From Aurelia coerulea (taxonomy: Eukaryota; Cnidaria; Scyphozoa; Semaeostomeae; Ulmaridae), in contig CM076948.1 in assembly GCA_039566865.1 (NCBI GenBank), forward strand, positions 16,069,001 through 16,133,000: a DNA stretch of 64,000 bases, written 5' to 3'. Below the pieces are notes generated by a model. The model was given only the letters and a program-made list of their open reading frames with translations, ran no database searches and was not told the DNA's origin. Shown piece after piece: positions 23,850-36,977 of this stretch. Position 1 is the first letter of the stretch. Each line of letters begins with the position of its first letter. The translations under genes were made by a program, and so were the position numbers.

Positions 23850-24114
23850 CAATGCCTGCCAAAAGTCCTTGGAACACTTAGGCCATTTCTTGACAATCCG
23901 CAGTTCTAACCATAGCGATTAGGCTTAAACACCCCCTCACCCCCAAAACAATGTTGATTTGGAAGGTTATTGTCCTTGCATTCCATCAGAGTAGCGAATC
24001 GTCCTGCCATCCCCATTTTGTCATCACAGAACAACATTGTTCTCAGGGGAGAGGGGGAAATCGCAAAAAAATGCAAAAATTGCAAAGGTGTTCCAAGACT
24101 TTTGGCAGGCATTG
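23850..24114. mobile_element. MITE M, copy 2 (complete, 265 bp)
   Basis: Ends are CAATGCCTGCCAAAAGTC and its inverse, about 28 bp with one indel. It sits exactly between ATTCAGA on the left and TCTGAAT on the right, that is, between E termini. The TA target and TIR resemble the MITE at 46141-46360, so both probably belong to one Tc1/mariner-related MITE family. Confidence 0.85.
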
Positions 24115-25747
24115 TCTGAATTTTATTTCGATAATGGCGTCGTACAGGAAAACAAACTTCACGCACTTAGGGGTTTTCGATGGTCCTGATTTCATTTTTG
24201 ACCACCAAAAAGCCATATTTTATGTTGATGACGTCATAATTGGCAATGAAACCTATTGTAAGCGACTAATTGGCACTGCCGCACAACTGATTTTGGGGTC
24301 GCACAAGCACAACGAAAAACGCAAGAAACTCGAGGCAGAAATGGAAAATAAATGTTTTTCAGGAACTTTTCACAGTGCTTAATGTTGTGAGCTAAGGACA
24401 CCTATATCAACGATACATAAGTGGCGCAAGTTAGCATGCCAAACCAGGCTCATTCTTCTGTACTGACTGCTCCGCAGAGGAAAAACCGCCCCAGTTACAC
24501 AAATGAAATCATGTCAGTTTACAATAACAGTAAACGAAAAGTTATTCCCATTTCCCCCCATACTACAGAAAGTAAGAACAGATATTTTGTGCCCAGTCGG
24601 TGTACATCATTGACGTACTTCGAATTCATCAAAACTTGCACTGGCTTCTTTCACGGTCGAGGGGTAACTTCGAATAATGTCCACACTTAACGATAAATGC
24701 AGAATGAAATTTGATATAGTCTAAATTCATCTTTTTAAAAAGTGTAAAGTGTAAGATTTTCTGCACTTTCTCCATAACAATTGGTCCAGTCAACCCGAAA
24801 GTACGGATATCTGTTACCTCGGCCATGGTACACCTTTCTAGTAAGTTAGGGCCAGTTTGCCAGACATTGTGGCATGTTTTTCGAGCGATTTCAAACCGTG
24901 AACTGTGAGTGTTTTCTGTCCATTTCAAACATTTTGAGGCAGAGAAGCGCGTAGATTCTATCGCTATTGTTTTCACTTGGCAACGTAACGTCTCTTATTG
25001 TCTACCTGCATTGTTTCATGCGCTTAAATTGAAAGACATTGGAAACGACTATCTCAACATATAAATCGCCGCAAATTGCTATATTGTTGTTGACAATGGC
25101 CTCCAACTGAACACAAAGGGTAACGGATAACCCCCTTGCAATTTCGATGCTCGATTTGATATCAATCAATTTCGATCGCCTGACTTGCTCTGAAGGACAA
25201 CACCGAAGGATACATTTGAGGGCACATCTCGCCATATGACTGTGATCTGTGTCTGTCGACAATTTCGAGTTTTGCCATTGCAGGTAAATGTGCCAATAAC
25301 AATTCCTAGCTGTACTAGAGTATTTCACAATGCCTATAACCACTAATGCTTGCAGAGGTGCAAATGAGTCGATGCAAGTAACGCCAGGAGCAGAAAAGGG
25401 AAACATGAAAAATGGCAGCCTCGTTTCCATGTAGGATAAATTCACTTACTCTTTGGCCATGAAAAGATGTAAAATTCGGGTTTCTTATTACAGATCGATC
25501 GGTAAACTAATAACCTATCATTATCATCCTATTCAAGTCTAAAGAGCTGGATACACTGACTATTTGGTGGAATTCTGAGTGTGGTATCACAGTAAAATCC
25601 ATGAAAATCTATACAATGTTCAATTATGACGTCACATGTATGAAATATGAACTTTTAATTATGACCAATGAAATCAGCACCACCGAAAACCCCTAGATGC
25701 TCGAAACTGTTTTCTTTTAAGTCACCGTAATCAAAATAAAATTCAGA
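24115..25747 (+). mobile_element. Element E, copy 1 (1,633 bp)
   Basis: It starts TCTGAATTTTATTTCGATAA and ends with the imperfect inverse, giving ~90 bp terminal inverted repeats. Palindromic TGACGTCA-like boxes lie just inside both ends. Frames of 65-147 codons occur on both strands, and none is recognised. The pair at 25445-25002 and 24976-24629 (minus) is separated by a plausible AG|GTAGAC donor, so a spliced gene is possible but unproven. Confidence 0.85.
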
Positions 25748-25750
25748 CAG

Positions 25751-27383
25751 TCTGAATTTTATTTCGATAATGGCGTCGTACAGGAAAACAAACTTCACGC
25801 ACTTAGGGGTTTTCGATGGTCCTGATTTCATTTTTGACCACCAAAAAGCCATATTTTATGTTGATGACGTCATAATTGGCAATGAAACCTATTGTAAGCG
25901 ACTAATTGGCACTGCCGCACAACTGATTTTGGGGTCGCACAAGCACAACGAAAAACGCAAGAAACTCGAGGCAGAAATGGAAAATAAATGTTTTTCAGGA
26001 ACTTTTCACAGTGCTTAATGTTGTGAGCTAAGGACACCTATATCAACGATACATAAGTGGCGCAAGTTAGCATGCCAAACCAGGCTCATTCTTCTGTACT
26101 GACTGCTCCGCAGAGGAAAAACCGCCCCAGTTACACAAATGAAATCATGTCAGTTTACAATAACAGTAAACGAAAAGTTATTCCCATTTCCCCCCATACT
26201 ACAGAAAGTAAGAACAGATATTTTGTGCCCAGTCGGTGTACATCATTGACGTACTTCGAATTCATCAAAACTTGCACTGGCTTCTTTCACGGTCGAGGGG
26301 TAACTTCGAATAATGTCCACACTTAACGATAAATGCAGAATGAAATTTGATATAGTCTAAATTCATCTTTTTAAAAAGTGTAAAGTGTAAGATTTTCTGC
26401 ACTTTCTCCATAACAATTGGTCCAGTCAACCCGAAAGTACGGATATCTGTTACCTCGGCCATGGTACACCTTTCTAGTAAGTTAGGGCCAGTTTGCCAGA
26501 CATTGTGGCATGTTTTTCGAGCGATTTCAAACCGTGAACTGTGAGTGTTTTCTGTCCATTTCAAACATTTTGAGGCAGAGAAGCGCGTAGATTCTATCGC
26601 TATTGTTTTCACTTGGCAACGTAACGTCTCTTATTGTCTACCTGCATTGTTTCATGCGCTTAAATTGAAAGACATTGGAAACGACTATCTCAACATATAA
26701 ATCGCCGCAAATTGCTATATTGTTGTTGACAATGGCCTCCAACTGAACACAAAGGGTAACGGATAACCCCCTTGCAATTTCGATGCTCGATTTGATATCA
26801 ATCAATTTCGATCGCCTGACTTGCTCTGAAGGACAACACCGAAGGATACATTTGAGGGCACATCTCGCCATATGACTGTGATCTGTGTCTGTCGACAATT
26901 TCGAGTTTTGCCATTGCAGGTAAATGTGCCAATAACAATTCCTAGCTGTACTAGAGTATTTCACAATGCCTATAACCACTAATGCTTGCAGAGGTGCAAA
27001 TGAGTCGATGCAAGTAACGCCAGGAGCAGAAAAGGGAAACATGAAAAATGGCAGCCTCGTTTCCATGTAGGATAAATTCACTTACTCTTTGGCCATGAAA
27101 AGATGTAAAATTCGGGTTTCTTATTACAGATCGATCGGTAAACTAATAACCTATCATTATCATCCTATTCAAGTCTAAAGAGCTGGATACACTGACTATT
27201 TGGTGGAATTCTGAGTGTGGTATCACAGTAAAATCCATGAAAATCTATACAATGTTCAATTATGACGTCACATGTATGAAATATGAACTTTTAATTATGA
27301 CCAATGAAATCAGCACCACCGAAAACCCCTAGATGCTCGAAACTGTTTTCTTTTAAGTCACCGTAATCAAAATAAAATTCAGA
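25751..27383 (+). mobile_element. Element E, copy 2
   Basis: It repeats copy 1 at a period of exactly 1,636 bp. It is joined to copy 1 by the trinucleotide CAG (25748-25750). By eye it is essentially identical to copies 3 and 4. Confidence 0.88.
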
Positions 27384-27386
27384 CAG

Positions 27387-29019
27387 TCTGAATTTTATTT
27401 CGATAATGGCGTCGTACAGGAAAACAAACTTCACGCACTTAGGGGTTTTCGATGGTCCTGATTTCATTTTTGACCACCAAAAAGCCATATTTTATGTTGA
27501 TGACGTCATAATTGGCAATGAAACCTATTGTAAGCGACTAATTGGCACTGCCGCACAACTGATTTTGGGGTCGCACAAGCACAACGAAAAACGCAAGAAA
27601 CTCGAGGCAGAAATGGAAAATAAATGTTTTTCAGGAACTTTTCACAGTGCTTAATGTTGTGAGCTAAGGACACCTATATCAACGATACATAAGTGGCGCA
27701 AGTTAGCATGCCAAACCAGGCTCATTCTTCTGTACTGACTGCTCCGCAGAGGAAAAACCGCCCCAGTTACACAAATGAAATCATGTCAGTTTACAATAAC
27801 AGTAAACGAAAAGTTATTCCCATTTCCCCCCATACTACAGAAAGTAAGAACAGATATTTTGTGCCCAGTCGGTGTACATCATTGACGTACTTCGAATTCA
27901 TCAAAACTTGCACTGGCTTCTTTCACGGTCGAGGGGTAACTTCGAATAATGTCCACACTTAACGATAAATGCAGAATGAAATTTGATATAGTCTAAATTC
28001 ATCTTTTTAAAAAGTGTAAAGTGTAAGATTTTCTGCACTTTCTCCATAACAATTGGTCCAGTCAACCCGAAAGTACGGATATCTGTTACCTCGGCCATGG
28101 TACACCTTTCTAGTAAGTTAGGGCCAGTTTGCCAGACATTGTGGCATGTTTTTCGAGCGATTTCAAACCGTGAACTGTGAGTGTTTTCTGTCCATTTCAA
28201 ACATTTTGAGGCAGAGAAGCGCGTAGATTCTATCGCTATTGTTTTCACTTGGCAACGTAACGTCTCTTATTGTCTACCTGCATTGTTTCATGCGCTTAAA
28301 TTGAAAGACATTGGAAACGACTATCTCAACATATAAATCGCCGCAAATTGCTATATTGTTGTTGACAATGGCCTCCAACTGAACACAAAGGGTAACGGAT
28401 AACCCCCTTGCAATTTCGATGCTCGATTTGATATCAATCAATTTCGATCGCCTGACTTGCTCTGAAGGACAACACCGAAGGATACATTTGAGGGCACATC
28501 TCGCCATATGACTGTGATCTGTGTCTGTCGACAATTTCGAGTTTTGCCATTGCAGGTAAATGTGCCAATAACAATTCCTAGCTGTACTAGAGTATTTCAC
28601 AATGCCTATAACCACTAATGCTTGCAGAGGTGCAAATGAGTCGATGCAAGTAACGCCAGGAGCAGAAAAGGGAAACATGAAAAATGGCAGCCTCGTTTCC
28701 ATGTAGGATAAATTCACTTACTCTTTGGCCATGAAAAGATGTAAAATTCGGGTTTCTTATTACAGATCGATCGGTAAACTAATAACCTATCATTATCATC
28801 CTATTCAAGTCTAAAGAGCTGGATACACTGACTATTTGGTGGAATTCTGAGTGTGGTATCACAGTAAAATCCATGAAAATCTATACAATGTTCAATTATG
28901 ACGTCACATGTATGAAATATGAACTTTTAATTATGACCAATGAAATCAGCACCACCGAAAACCCCTAGATGCTCGAAACTGTTTTCTTTTAAGTCACCGT
29001 AATCAAAATAAAATTCAGA
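27387..29019 (+). mobile_element. Element E, copy 3
   Basis: Head-to-tail with copy 2 through the same CAG spacer. The internal frames are identical to those in copies 1, 2 and 4. Confidence 0.88.
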
Positions 29020-29022
29020 CAG

Positions 29023-30655
29023 TCTGAATTTTATTTCGATAATGGCGTCGTACAGGAAAACAAACTTCACGCACTTAGGGGTTTTCGATGGTCCTGATTT
29101 CATTTTTGACCACCAAAAAGCCATATTTTATGTTGATGACGTCATAATTGGCAATGAAACCTATTGTAAGCGACTAATTGGCACTGCCGCACAACTGATT
29201 TTGGGGTCGCACAAGCACAACGAAAAACGCAAGAAACTCGAGGCAGAAATGGAAAATAAATGTTTTTCAGGAACTTTTCACAGTGCTTAATGTTGTGAGC
29301 TAAGGACACCTATATCAACGATACATAAGTGGCGCAAGTTAGCATGCCAAACCAGGCTCATTCTTCTGTACTGACTGCTCCGCAGAGGAAAAACCGCCCC
29401 AGTTACACAAATGAAATCATGTCAGTTTACAATAACAGTAAACGAAAAGTTATTCCCATTTCCCCCCATACTACAGAAAGTAAGAACAGATATTTTGTGC
29501 CCAGTCGGTGTACATCATTGACGTACTTCGAATTCATCAAAACTTGCACTGGCTTCTTTCACGGTCGAGGGGTAACTTCGAATAATGTCCACACTTAACG
29601 ATAAATGCAGAATGAAATTTGATATAGTCTAAATTCATCTTTTTAAAAAGTGTAAAGTGTAAGATTTTCTGCACTTTCTCCATAACAATTGGTCCAGTCA
29701 ACCCGAAAGTACGGATATCTGTTACCTCGGCCATGGTACACCTTTCTAGTAAGTTAGGGCCAGTTTGCCAGACATTGTGGCATGTTTTTCGAGCGATTTC
29801 AAACCGTGAACTGTGAGTGTTTTCTGTCCATTTCAAACATTTTGAGGCAGAGAAGCGCGTAGATTCTATCGCTATTGTTTTCACTTGGCAACGTAACGTC
29901 TCTTATTGTCTACCTGCATTGTTTCATGCGCTTAAATTGAAAGACATTGGAAACGACTATCTCAACATATAAATCGCCGCAAATTGCTATATTGTTGTTG
30001 ACAATGGCCTCCAACTGAACACAAAGGGTAACGGATAACCCCCTTGCAATTTCGATGCTCGATTTGATATCAATCAATTTCGATCGCCTGACTTGCTCTG
30101 AAGGACAACACCGAAGGATACATTTGAGGGCACATCTCGCCATATGACTGTGATCTGTGTCTGTCGACAATTTCGAGTTTTGCCATTGCAGGTAAATGTG
30201 CCAATAACAATTCCTAGCTGTACTAGAGTATTTCACAATGCCTATAACCACTAATGCTTGCAGAGGTGCAAATGAGTCGATGCAAGTAACGCCAGGAGCA
30301 GAAAAGGGAAACATGAAAAATGGCAGCCTCGTTTCCATGTAGGATAAATTCACTTACTCTTTGGCCATGAAAAGATGTAAAATTCGGGTTTCTTATTACA
30401 GATCGATCGGTAAACTAATAACCTATCATTATCATCCTATTCAAGTCTAAAGAGCTGGATACACTGACTATTTGGTGGAATTCTGAGTGTGGTATCACAG
30501 TAAAATCCATGAAAATCTATACAATGTTCAATTATGACGTCACATGTATGAAATATGAACTTTTAATTATGACCAATGAAATCAGCACCACCGAAAACCC
30601 CTAGATGCTCGAAACTGTTTTCTTTTAAGTCACCGTAATCAAAATAAAATTCAGA
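29023..30655 (+). mobile_element. Element E, copy 4
   Basis: Same orientation, period and CAG spacer as copies 2 and 3. No difference from them was noticed. Confidence 0.88.
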
Positions 30656-30658
30656 CAG

Positions 30659-32291
30659 TCTGAATTTTATTTCGATAATGGCGTCGTACAGGAAAACAAA
30701 CTTCACGCACTTAGGGGTTTTCGATGGTCCTGATTTCATTTTTGACCACCAAAAAGCCATATTTTATGTTGATGACGTCATAATTGGCAATGAAACCTAT
30801 TGTAAGCGACTAATTGGCACTGCCGCACAACTGATTTTGGGGTCGCACAAGCACAACGAAAAACGCAAGAAACTCGAGGCAGAAATGGAAAATAAATTTT
30901 TTTCAGGAACTTTTCACAGTGCTTAATGTTGTGAGCTAAGGACACCTATATCAACGATACATAAGTGGCGCAAGTTAGCATGCCAAACCAGGCTCATTCT
31001 TCTGTACTGACTGCTCCGCAGAGGAAAAACCGCCCCAGTTACACAAATGAAATCATGTCAGTTTACAATAACAGTAAACGAAAAGTTATTCCCATTTCCC
31101 CCCATACTACAGAAAGTAAGAACAGATATTTTGTGCCCAGTCGGTGTACATCATTGACGTACTTCGAATTCATCAAAACTTGCACTGGCTTCTTTCACGG
31201 TCGAGGGGTAACTTCGAATAATGTCCACACTTAACGATAAATGCAGAATGAAATTTGATATAGTCTAAATTCATCTTTTTAAAAAGTGTAAAGTGTAAGA
31301 TTTTCTGCACTTTCTCCATAACAATTGGTCCAGTCAACCCGAAAGTACGGATATCTGTTACCTCGGCCATGGTACACCTTTCTAGTAAGTTAGGGCCAGT
31401 TTGCCAGACATTGTGGCATGTTTTTCGAGCGATTTCAAACCGTGAACTGTGAGTGTTTTCTGTCCATTTCAAACATTTTGAGGCAGAGAAGCGCGTAGAT
31501 TCTATCGCTATTGTTTTCACTTGGCAACGTAACGTCTCTTATTGTCTACCTGCATTGTTTCATGCGCTTAAATTGAAAGGCATTGGAAACGACTATCTCA
31601 ACATATAAATCGCCGCAAATTGCTATATTGTTGTTGACAATGGCCTCCAACTGAACACAAAGGGTAACGGATAACCCCCTTGCAATTTCGATGCTCGATT
31701 TGATATCAATCAATTTCGATCGCCTGACTTGCTCTGAAGGACAACACCGAAGGATACATTTGAGGGCACATCTCGCCATATGACTGTGATCTGTGTCTGT
31801 CGACAATTTCGAGTTTTGCCATTGCAGGTAAATGTGCCAATAACAATTCCTAGCTGTACTAGAGTATTTCACAATGCCTATAACCACTAATGCTTGCAGA
31901 GGTGCAAATGAGTCGATGCAAGTAACGCCAGGAGCAGAAAAGGGAAACATGAAAAATGGCAGCCTCGTTTCCATGTAGGATAAATTCACTTACTCTTTGG
32001 CCATGAAAAGATGTAAAATTCGGGTTTCTTATTACAGATCGATCGGTAAACTAATAACCTATCATTATCATCCTATTCAAGTCTAAAGAGCTGGATACAC
32101 TGACTATTTGGTGGAATTCTGAGTGTGGTATCACAGTAAAATCCATGAAAATCTATACAATGTTCAATTATGACGTCACATGTATGAAATATGAACTTTT
32201 AATTATGACCAATGAAATCAGCACCACCGAAAACCCCTAGATGCTCGAAACTGTTTTCTTTTAAGTCACCGTAATCAAAATAAAATTCAGA
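30659..32291 (+). mobile_element. Element E, copy 5
   Basis: The last complete copy, ending ATTCAGA directly before MITE M copy 3. It carries private substitutions, for example AAATTTTT for AAATGTTT near 30896 and GGCATTGG for GACATTGG near 31580. Confidence 0.88.
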
Positions 32292-32556
32292 CAATGCCTG
32301 CCAAAAGTCCTTGGAACACTTAGGCCATTTCTTGACAATCCGCAGTTCTAACCATAGCGATTAGGCTTAAACACCCCCTCACCCCCAAAACAATGTTGAT
32401 TTGGAAGGTTATTGTCCTTGCATTCCATCAGAGTAGCGAATCGTCCTGCCATCCCCATTTTGTCATCACAGAACAACATTGTTCTCAGGGGAGAGGGGGA
32501 AATCGCAAAAAAAATCAAAAATTGCAAAGGTGTTCCAAGACTTTTGGCAGGCATTG
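32292..32556. mobile_element. MITE M, copy 3 (complete, 265 bp)
   Basis: It closes the E array on the right. Its outer end GGCAGGCATTG is followed by TA (32557-32558), pairing with the TA before copy 1 at 22953. The composite M-E...E-M block therefore has TA on both outer sides. Confidence 0.85.
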
Positions 32557-32558
32557 TA

Positions 32559-33454
32559 GACTGATTATATGTTCGTAGGTTATCGCTATTGATAGGCTAA
32601 TGGACGCTATAACTTAGACTGGCTACACAATCTCTGTATGCTCCTTAGAACTGATTTGTCGCTAATACAGAGACTTGTTGCCAAACAGTGTCTGAAATCG
32701 GAATAACTTGATAGCCTCGTTTTCATAAGCGCTACATGCGTAAAACGCGGACCACGGAATTAGTATTTTGGTTGTTGTTGCTGCTGTGATCAGTAATCAT
32801 CAAAATATGACTCAAGAAAACAACACATTGATACCAAGTTTCATTCATGTGAATTTGAAAGAATTTTAGACAGTTTATGACTCTGACAAAATTGAGCATA
32901 GACAGTGAACATAAATTTGAAATTTCAGAGGAGTTTCAGTTTCATATATATATAAATTCACCACGGAGAGAATTATTTAAAGGAGGAGCTCTCTCAATAG
33001 GTAAACTAATCGAGGAGAGAGCCCCCCCCCCCCCCCTCCTATCAAAGTGACCAAAGATAAAGTGACCAAAGTTCAGAGTGACCAAAGATAAAGGAAGGAA
33101 CCAAAGACTTGACAAGATTAGACATTTCATCATCATTATACATTATCATTAGCAATCAGTTAAGTGGTATCTGAAGGACTGAAGTACAAGGAATTTTCAA
33201 GGGAACTGTTCTTTATATTTGCTCCAAGTGATTTGCTGCATCAGATAGACAAACTCTCTCCAAGAAAAGTGCCACCTAAATGCATACTGATGCGAGGTCT
33301 GATAATAATGAAGCAGATATCTTGCTTTAAACAAACCCCTATGAATTAAGAACATCAACATCAATGTGATAAAGTAACAAGTACTTGTTAAATCACAAGC
33401 AAAAAATTATATCACCCTTTCCTTTTCGTATGTGATCCAAACACGGGGTAGGGG
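32559..33454. other. No recognised gene
   Basis: AT-rich sequence with a C run near 33020-33036 followed by three short AAGTGACCAAAG-type direct repeats (about 33045-33092), and a G run near 33449-33461. Short frames show no known motif. Confidence 0.45.
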
Positions 33455-33985
33455 GGGGGGGGTTTATTATTATTTATTATTATAACATTCTTTAAAGTTG
33501 GTTATTAAAAATAGCTCTTCTTCAAGAACTAATAAAGACCAACTATTTACAAAAACAAAAATAAATTACAGTTCATGATAAGAAACGAAAATACCCTAAA
33601 ATACCCTATTTACAAATTTTGCAACGGCAAGTCTCTCCAATCCATTTTTTTATGCATGACTTAAAAGAACAGACGGAGGTGGCAATTTTTGTATCATTGG
33701 GCAGGGAATTCCATAATATGCTACCACGAAAAGATAAACTATCGTTGCCATAAGTAGTTGTTTTAGTTTGAGGCAACATCAACAGATTCTTTGATCGTAG
33801 ATTGTAATTATTGTCCTTTTCATGGAACATATCCCACAAAAAAGAAGGGTTTTGTTGTGTTAAACTGCTATAAACCTCGAGCATTAACTTTTGCAAGTTC
33901 TTTTGATGAATAGTGCACTCCTTTCCTCTCTGTAACAACTCATCAAAAGAAGATATAAAATCGTTGAAGAGAATTCGAAGGTTGG
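33455..33985 (-). mobile_element. LINE 3'-end fragment (LINE B)
   Basis: A minus-strand, heavily 5'-truncated LINE. Its 3' tail is an (AAT)n run, seen on the plus strand as TTATTATTATT at about 33462-33482. Coding sequence begins near 33985 and covers only the end of ORF2. Confidence 0.78.
33606..33985 (-). pseudogene. LINE B ORF2 C-terminal fragment
   Basis: The frame includes FDELLQRGKECTIHQKNLQ, the YNLRSKN block, FRGSILWNSLPNDTK and a final W-G-E-T-C-x-C-x-x-C motif. This order is typical of the region after the reverse transcriptase in Jockey/CR1-like elements, and the Cys-rich end matches LINE A. Nothing upstream remains, so it is a relic. Confidence 0.8.
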
Positions 33986-36066
33986 ATCACATATGGAACT
34001 TATAAAGATTCTAAACTTCTAAAATATCTAAGATTGTTTTATTTGGCAGATCAAATGCATTCAAACCAAAACAACTGTTAAGGTGATAAAGTACAACAGC
34101 CCAACATTGCCAAGTAACATGCTTGCAGTTAGATAATATTAGAAATTCAAGGCCCCCGACGAGATCAGAAAAGTGGGGGGAGGCAGGCCAAACTTGATAC
34201 AAAAAATTACCACAACACAATAACATGATGATGAGCTGCCTTTCAAAACGGCATGATTTGCAAACATGTGGGGGGGGCGTGGCCCTCCGGCCCCCCGGTC
34301 CCCAAGTCCCCAAGTCATCGGAGGCCCTGAAATTGAAATACACGAGCCAAATGTAAACGAAAAAATCACTAACCTGAACTTAGAGTAGGCCTACACTACA
34401 CTGCAGTGTACTGACAGACTGACACTCACTGCTGTCTTGAAAATGCCTCAAGTATCACAACAGCATTACATTTTGCCATTTCCTGTTAGAGCACAAACAA
34501 ATATCTCTTCCCAGCGCCCACTTCATCATGCCAAATGGCTAGCTAAATTCCTTCAGCTTCATTTGCTTCTGCTCTTCAGGTCGATCAAGCTGCGACGACA
34601 GCGCCGGTCGCCATTCTTGAAAAACTCAGACCAAACAGGCCTCTACTTCAAAGGGAGGTTTTCCAGTAAAAATAAGTAAAGAGAGGAAAAGTTGATTGGC
34701 TACAAAAAAATTTTCTATTGTTTTAGCCGAAATGCTCCAATCAGATTACAATCAGGTTTTTCGTTCTCAAAATTCTCTGGCAACTAGTCCCTCATTGAGC
34801 TGGCCTTCAGCAACAACAACAACAGCGAAATCGAGGGACTAGTGTAGCTAGTCTAGCTATAACTACGACTCATGGACTTACGCTTCCAGTAACGGACATG
34901 GCCTAAATCACCTGCTATTTTTTCTTGAAACCACCGACCCTAAATCGCCGCAAAAAGTGGTTTTCCGGAAGTGCTACACTGCAAAACAAGCTATCAGTAC
35001 TTAGATGAATGTTTCTTCAAGCTATTAAAGCAAAAAAATCCTACCCATAAGTGATATTTTGGTTGTTTGGGGACGCAAAAGATCTCGTAAATTCGTTCGC
35101 TACTTTGAGATTTTGATCGTTGTAGCAGTTCAGTCGAACGCCTTGTTCGAATTCGTTTGTTTGCCTTTGGCGGGAAGTTTAAATTGAAGAAGAATCAGCC
35201 AATCCCATCAAGTTATTTCAAGTCTTGCATCCTGATTGGTCCAGGAACAAATTTGTTCCTGGCGAGAATTTTTTTGCCGTTTTGAGAAGAGTTAGTCCAA
35301 AAGGCCCTTGACTGGAGCGACAACAACAACATTAATTCACTTCAATTAGATGAGCGCAAGTTGAGGGTCCTTTAACCCTATTCTACCCGGGCTCCTAGGG
35401 TCAGACCACTGCCCGGGGGGGGGGGCAAAAATGCCCCCCTTAATTATCTCCAAAACCATAATTAGTATGCCATTGTAATTTCACACAATAGTAAATACAT
35501 CTATTAGGAGTCTAATTATAGATTTTAATGCTAATTTGTCACGTGGTTCGTTGCCAAGCGACCAAACAATGGGACCATGTCAGATATAAGCTTCAGTACT
35601 GAAAACACAAAAAGTGCTAATTAATTCAGATAAAATGTATGAAAACCTCAATAAACTACTTAAAAATGAAGAGAATATGTCTATCCATTGATTTATATCA
35701 AAATTTGAAAATTTTGTCCTTCTTTATTAGAGATATGACGTCATCAATTTGCATGACGTCATGGAATCTATAATTTGCGGATGTCAGCAAATATGAATAA
35801 TGTATATATCAAATGAAAGTACTTTGAAAGGGGAATCGTTTGGTACCAATCACAACTTCATCAAGGTTAAGACAAAGAAATTATGACTGTTTTTGTGATT
35901 TTCTTTGTGACTACTTTCCAAATATGGGTATCTACTGGTCACGTGACTTAAATTATGACAATGAATAGTCTAAAATTTAATTGCCAATTAAAAATTAGGA
36001 AAAGTCATGAATGTTTCAGCTCATTTTTGATTACAAAGTCCACTTTGTAATCTAAGAAGGGGCTTC
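33986..36066. other. No recognised gene; possible promoter-like motifs
   Basis: No coding region was recognised. A G/C-rich segment (34265-34325) produces spurious Pro/Gly frames. At 35165-35240 there is TTTGGCGGGAAGTTTAAA, which matches an E2F/CDE-CHR arrangement, with CCAAT on the plus strand (about 35198) and ATTGG (about 35234) nearby. No exon could be attached. G/C homopolymers lie at about 35411-35425. Confidence 0.4.
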
Positions 36067-36067
36067 G

Positions 36068-36128
36068 ATGTCAGTCAGTCAGTCAGAAAGAAAGAAAGTA
36101 AGAAAGAAAGAAAGAAAGAAAGTAAGTA
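36068..36128. repeat. (GTCA)n and (GAAA)n microsatellites
   Basis: GTCAGTCAGTCAGTCAG is followed by GAAAGAAAG and GTAAG repeats. The short Lys/Arg-rich frame here is an artefact of the repeats. Confidence 0.85.
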
Positions 36129-36977
36129 ACCCACTTCCGTCACGCTCGTTAAAGCGATTGATTAACGTTTTATCTCTGCTAATTGGCACTGAAATAAAGA
36201 AAGCGCACATAAAGCGCAATCAAGACAGAAGTTTCCCGCGATCCTATAGCAACATTTGACGTCGGCTTATTTCATGTTAGACAGATTTGACACCATAAGA
36301 TTGATAAATTACCATGATGTTTACCCTGGCACAGCAACAAATTTACCCAGAATTGGCACGTTCTTGACTTCATTAGCAGCTTAGTTATGTCAAAACAATC
36401 GTTTTCTAGAACGAACGCATCATTAGCCACTTATTGATAGTATTCATTATGCAAATAAGTCAACCTTGGGGGATGATGTAACCGGCAACCTGCACAGAGG
36501 CTAGCATTCGCAGCATCACCGAAGGTAGAAGGACCGTCCTCCTACACAGCTACTGATGCAAACGTCGCAGGTGAAGTTGAGAAGAAAGGTGCAGAATTCC
36601 AGCAAACAATGGCCCCATTGACTGGGGGAAGGCACATGATCACACTGAACTAAAACATCTTCATGCATATGATTCTGCACGGAGGTTATTTTCGTGACTG
36701 CTTGTCTCAAACTAGATGCCCGCGAATAGAAACATTCTGCAGGGTTCTGCATAAACATAAGTAATTTTGCATTATCGGAAATCTCACATGACATCCAATT
36801 TTAGACAGATGCAACAATAGTTTCATGCACGAACCAAGCCAACTAGGGGTAATGATTTTTGATTTGTTGCGTATCATCTTCGTTTGACATAAAGATCAAA
36901 ATATTGCTTTTCGGGCGATTCTTGTCGTTTTACAAGGCGCTTGATTTGCTATTGAAGGCGACTTTAGCAGCAACATT
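36129..36977. other. No recognised feature
   Basis: Only short unsupported frames, for example 36516-36794 on the minus strand, with no known motif. Confidence 0.4.

Noticed and set aside
24421..31989. Frames of 65-147 codons repeated in every E copy
   Set aside because: Their perfect conservation only reflects recent duplication of the whole unit. No known domain is visible and frames overlap on both strands, so they were not called as genes.
23548..32291. CRISPR array
   Set aside because: The repeats are kilobase-sized and contiguous, with no 20-40 bp repeats separated by unique spacers.
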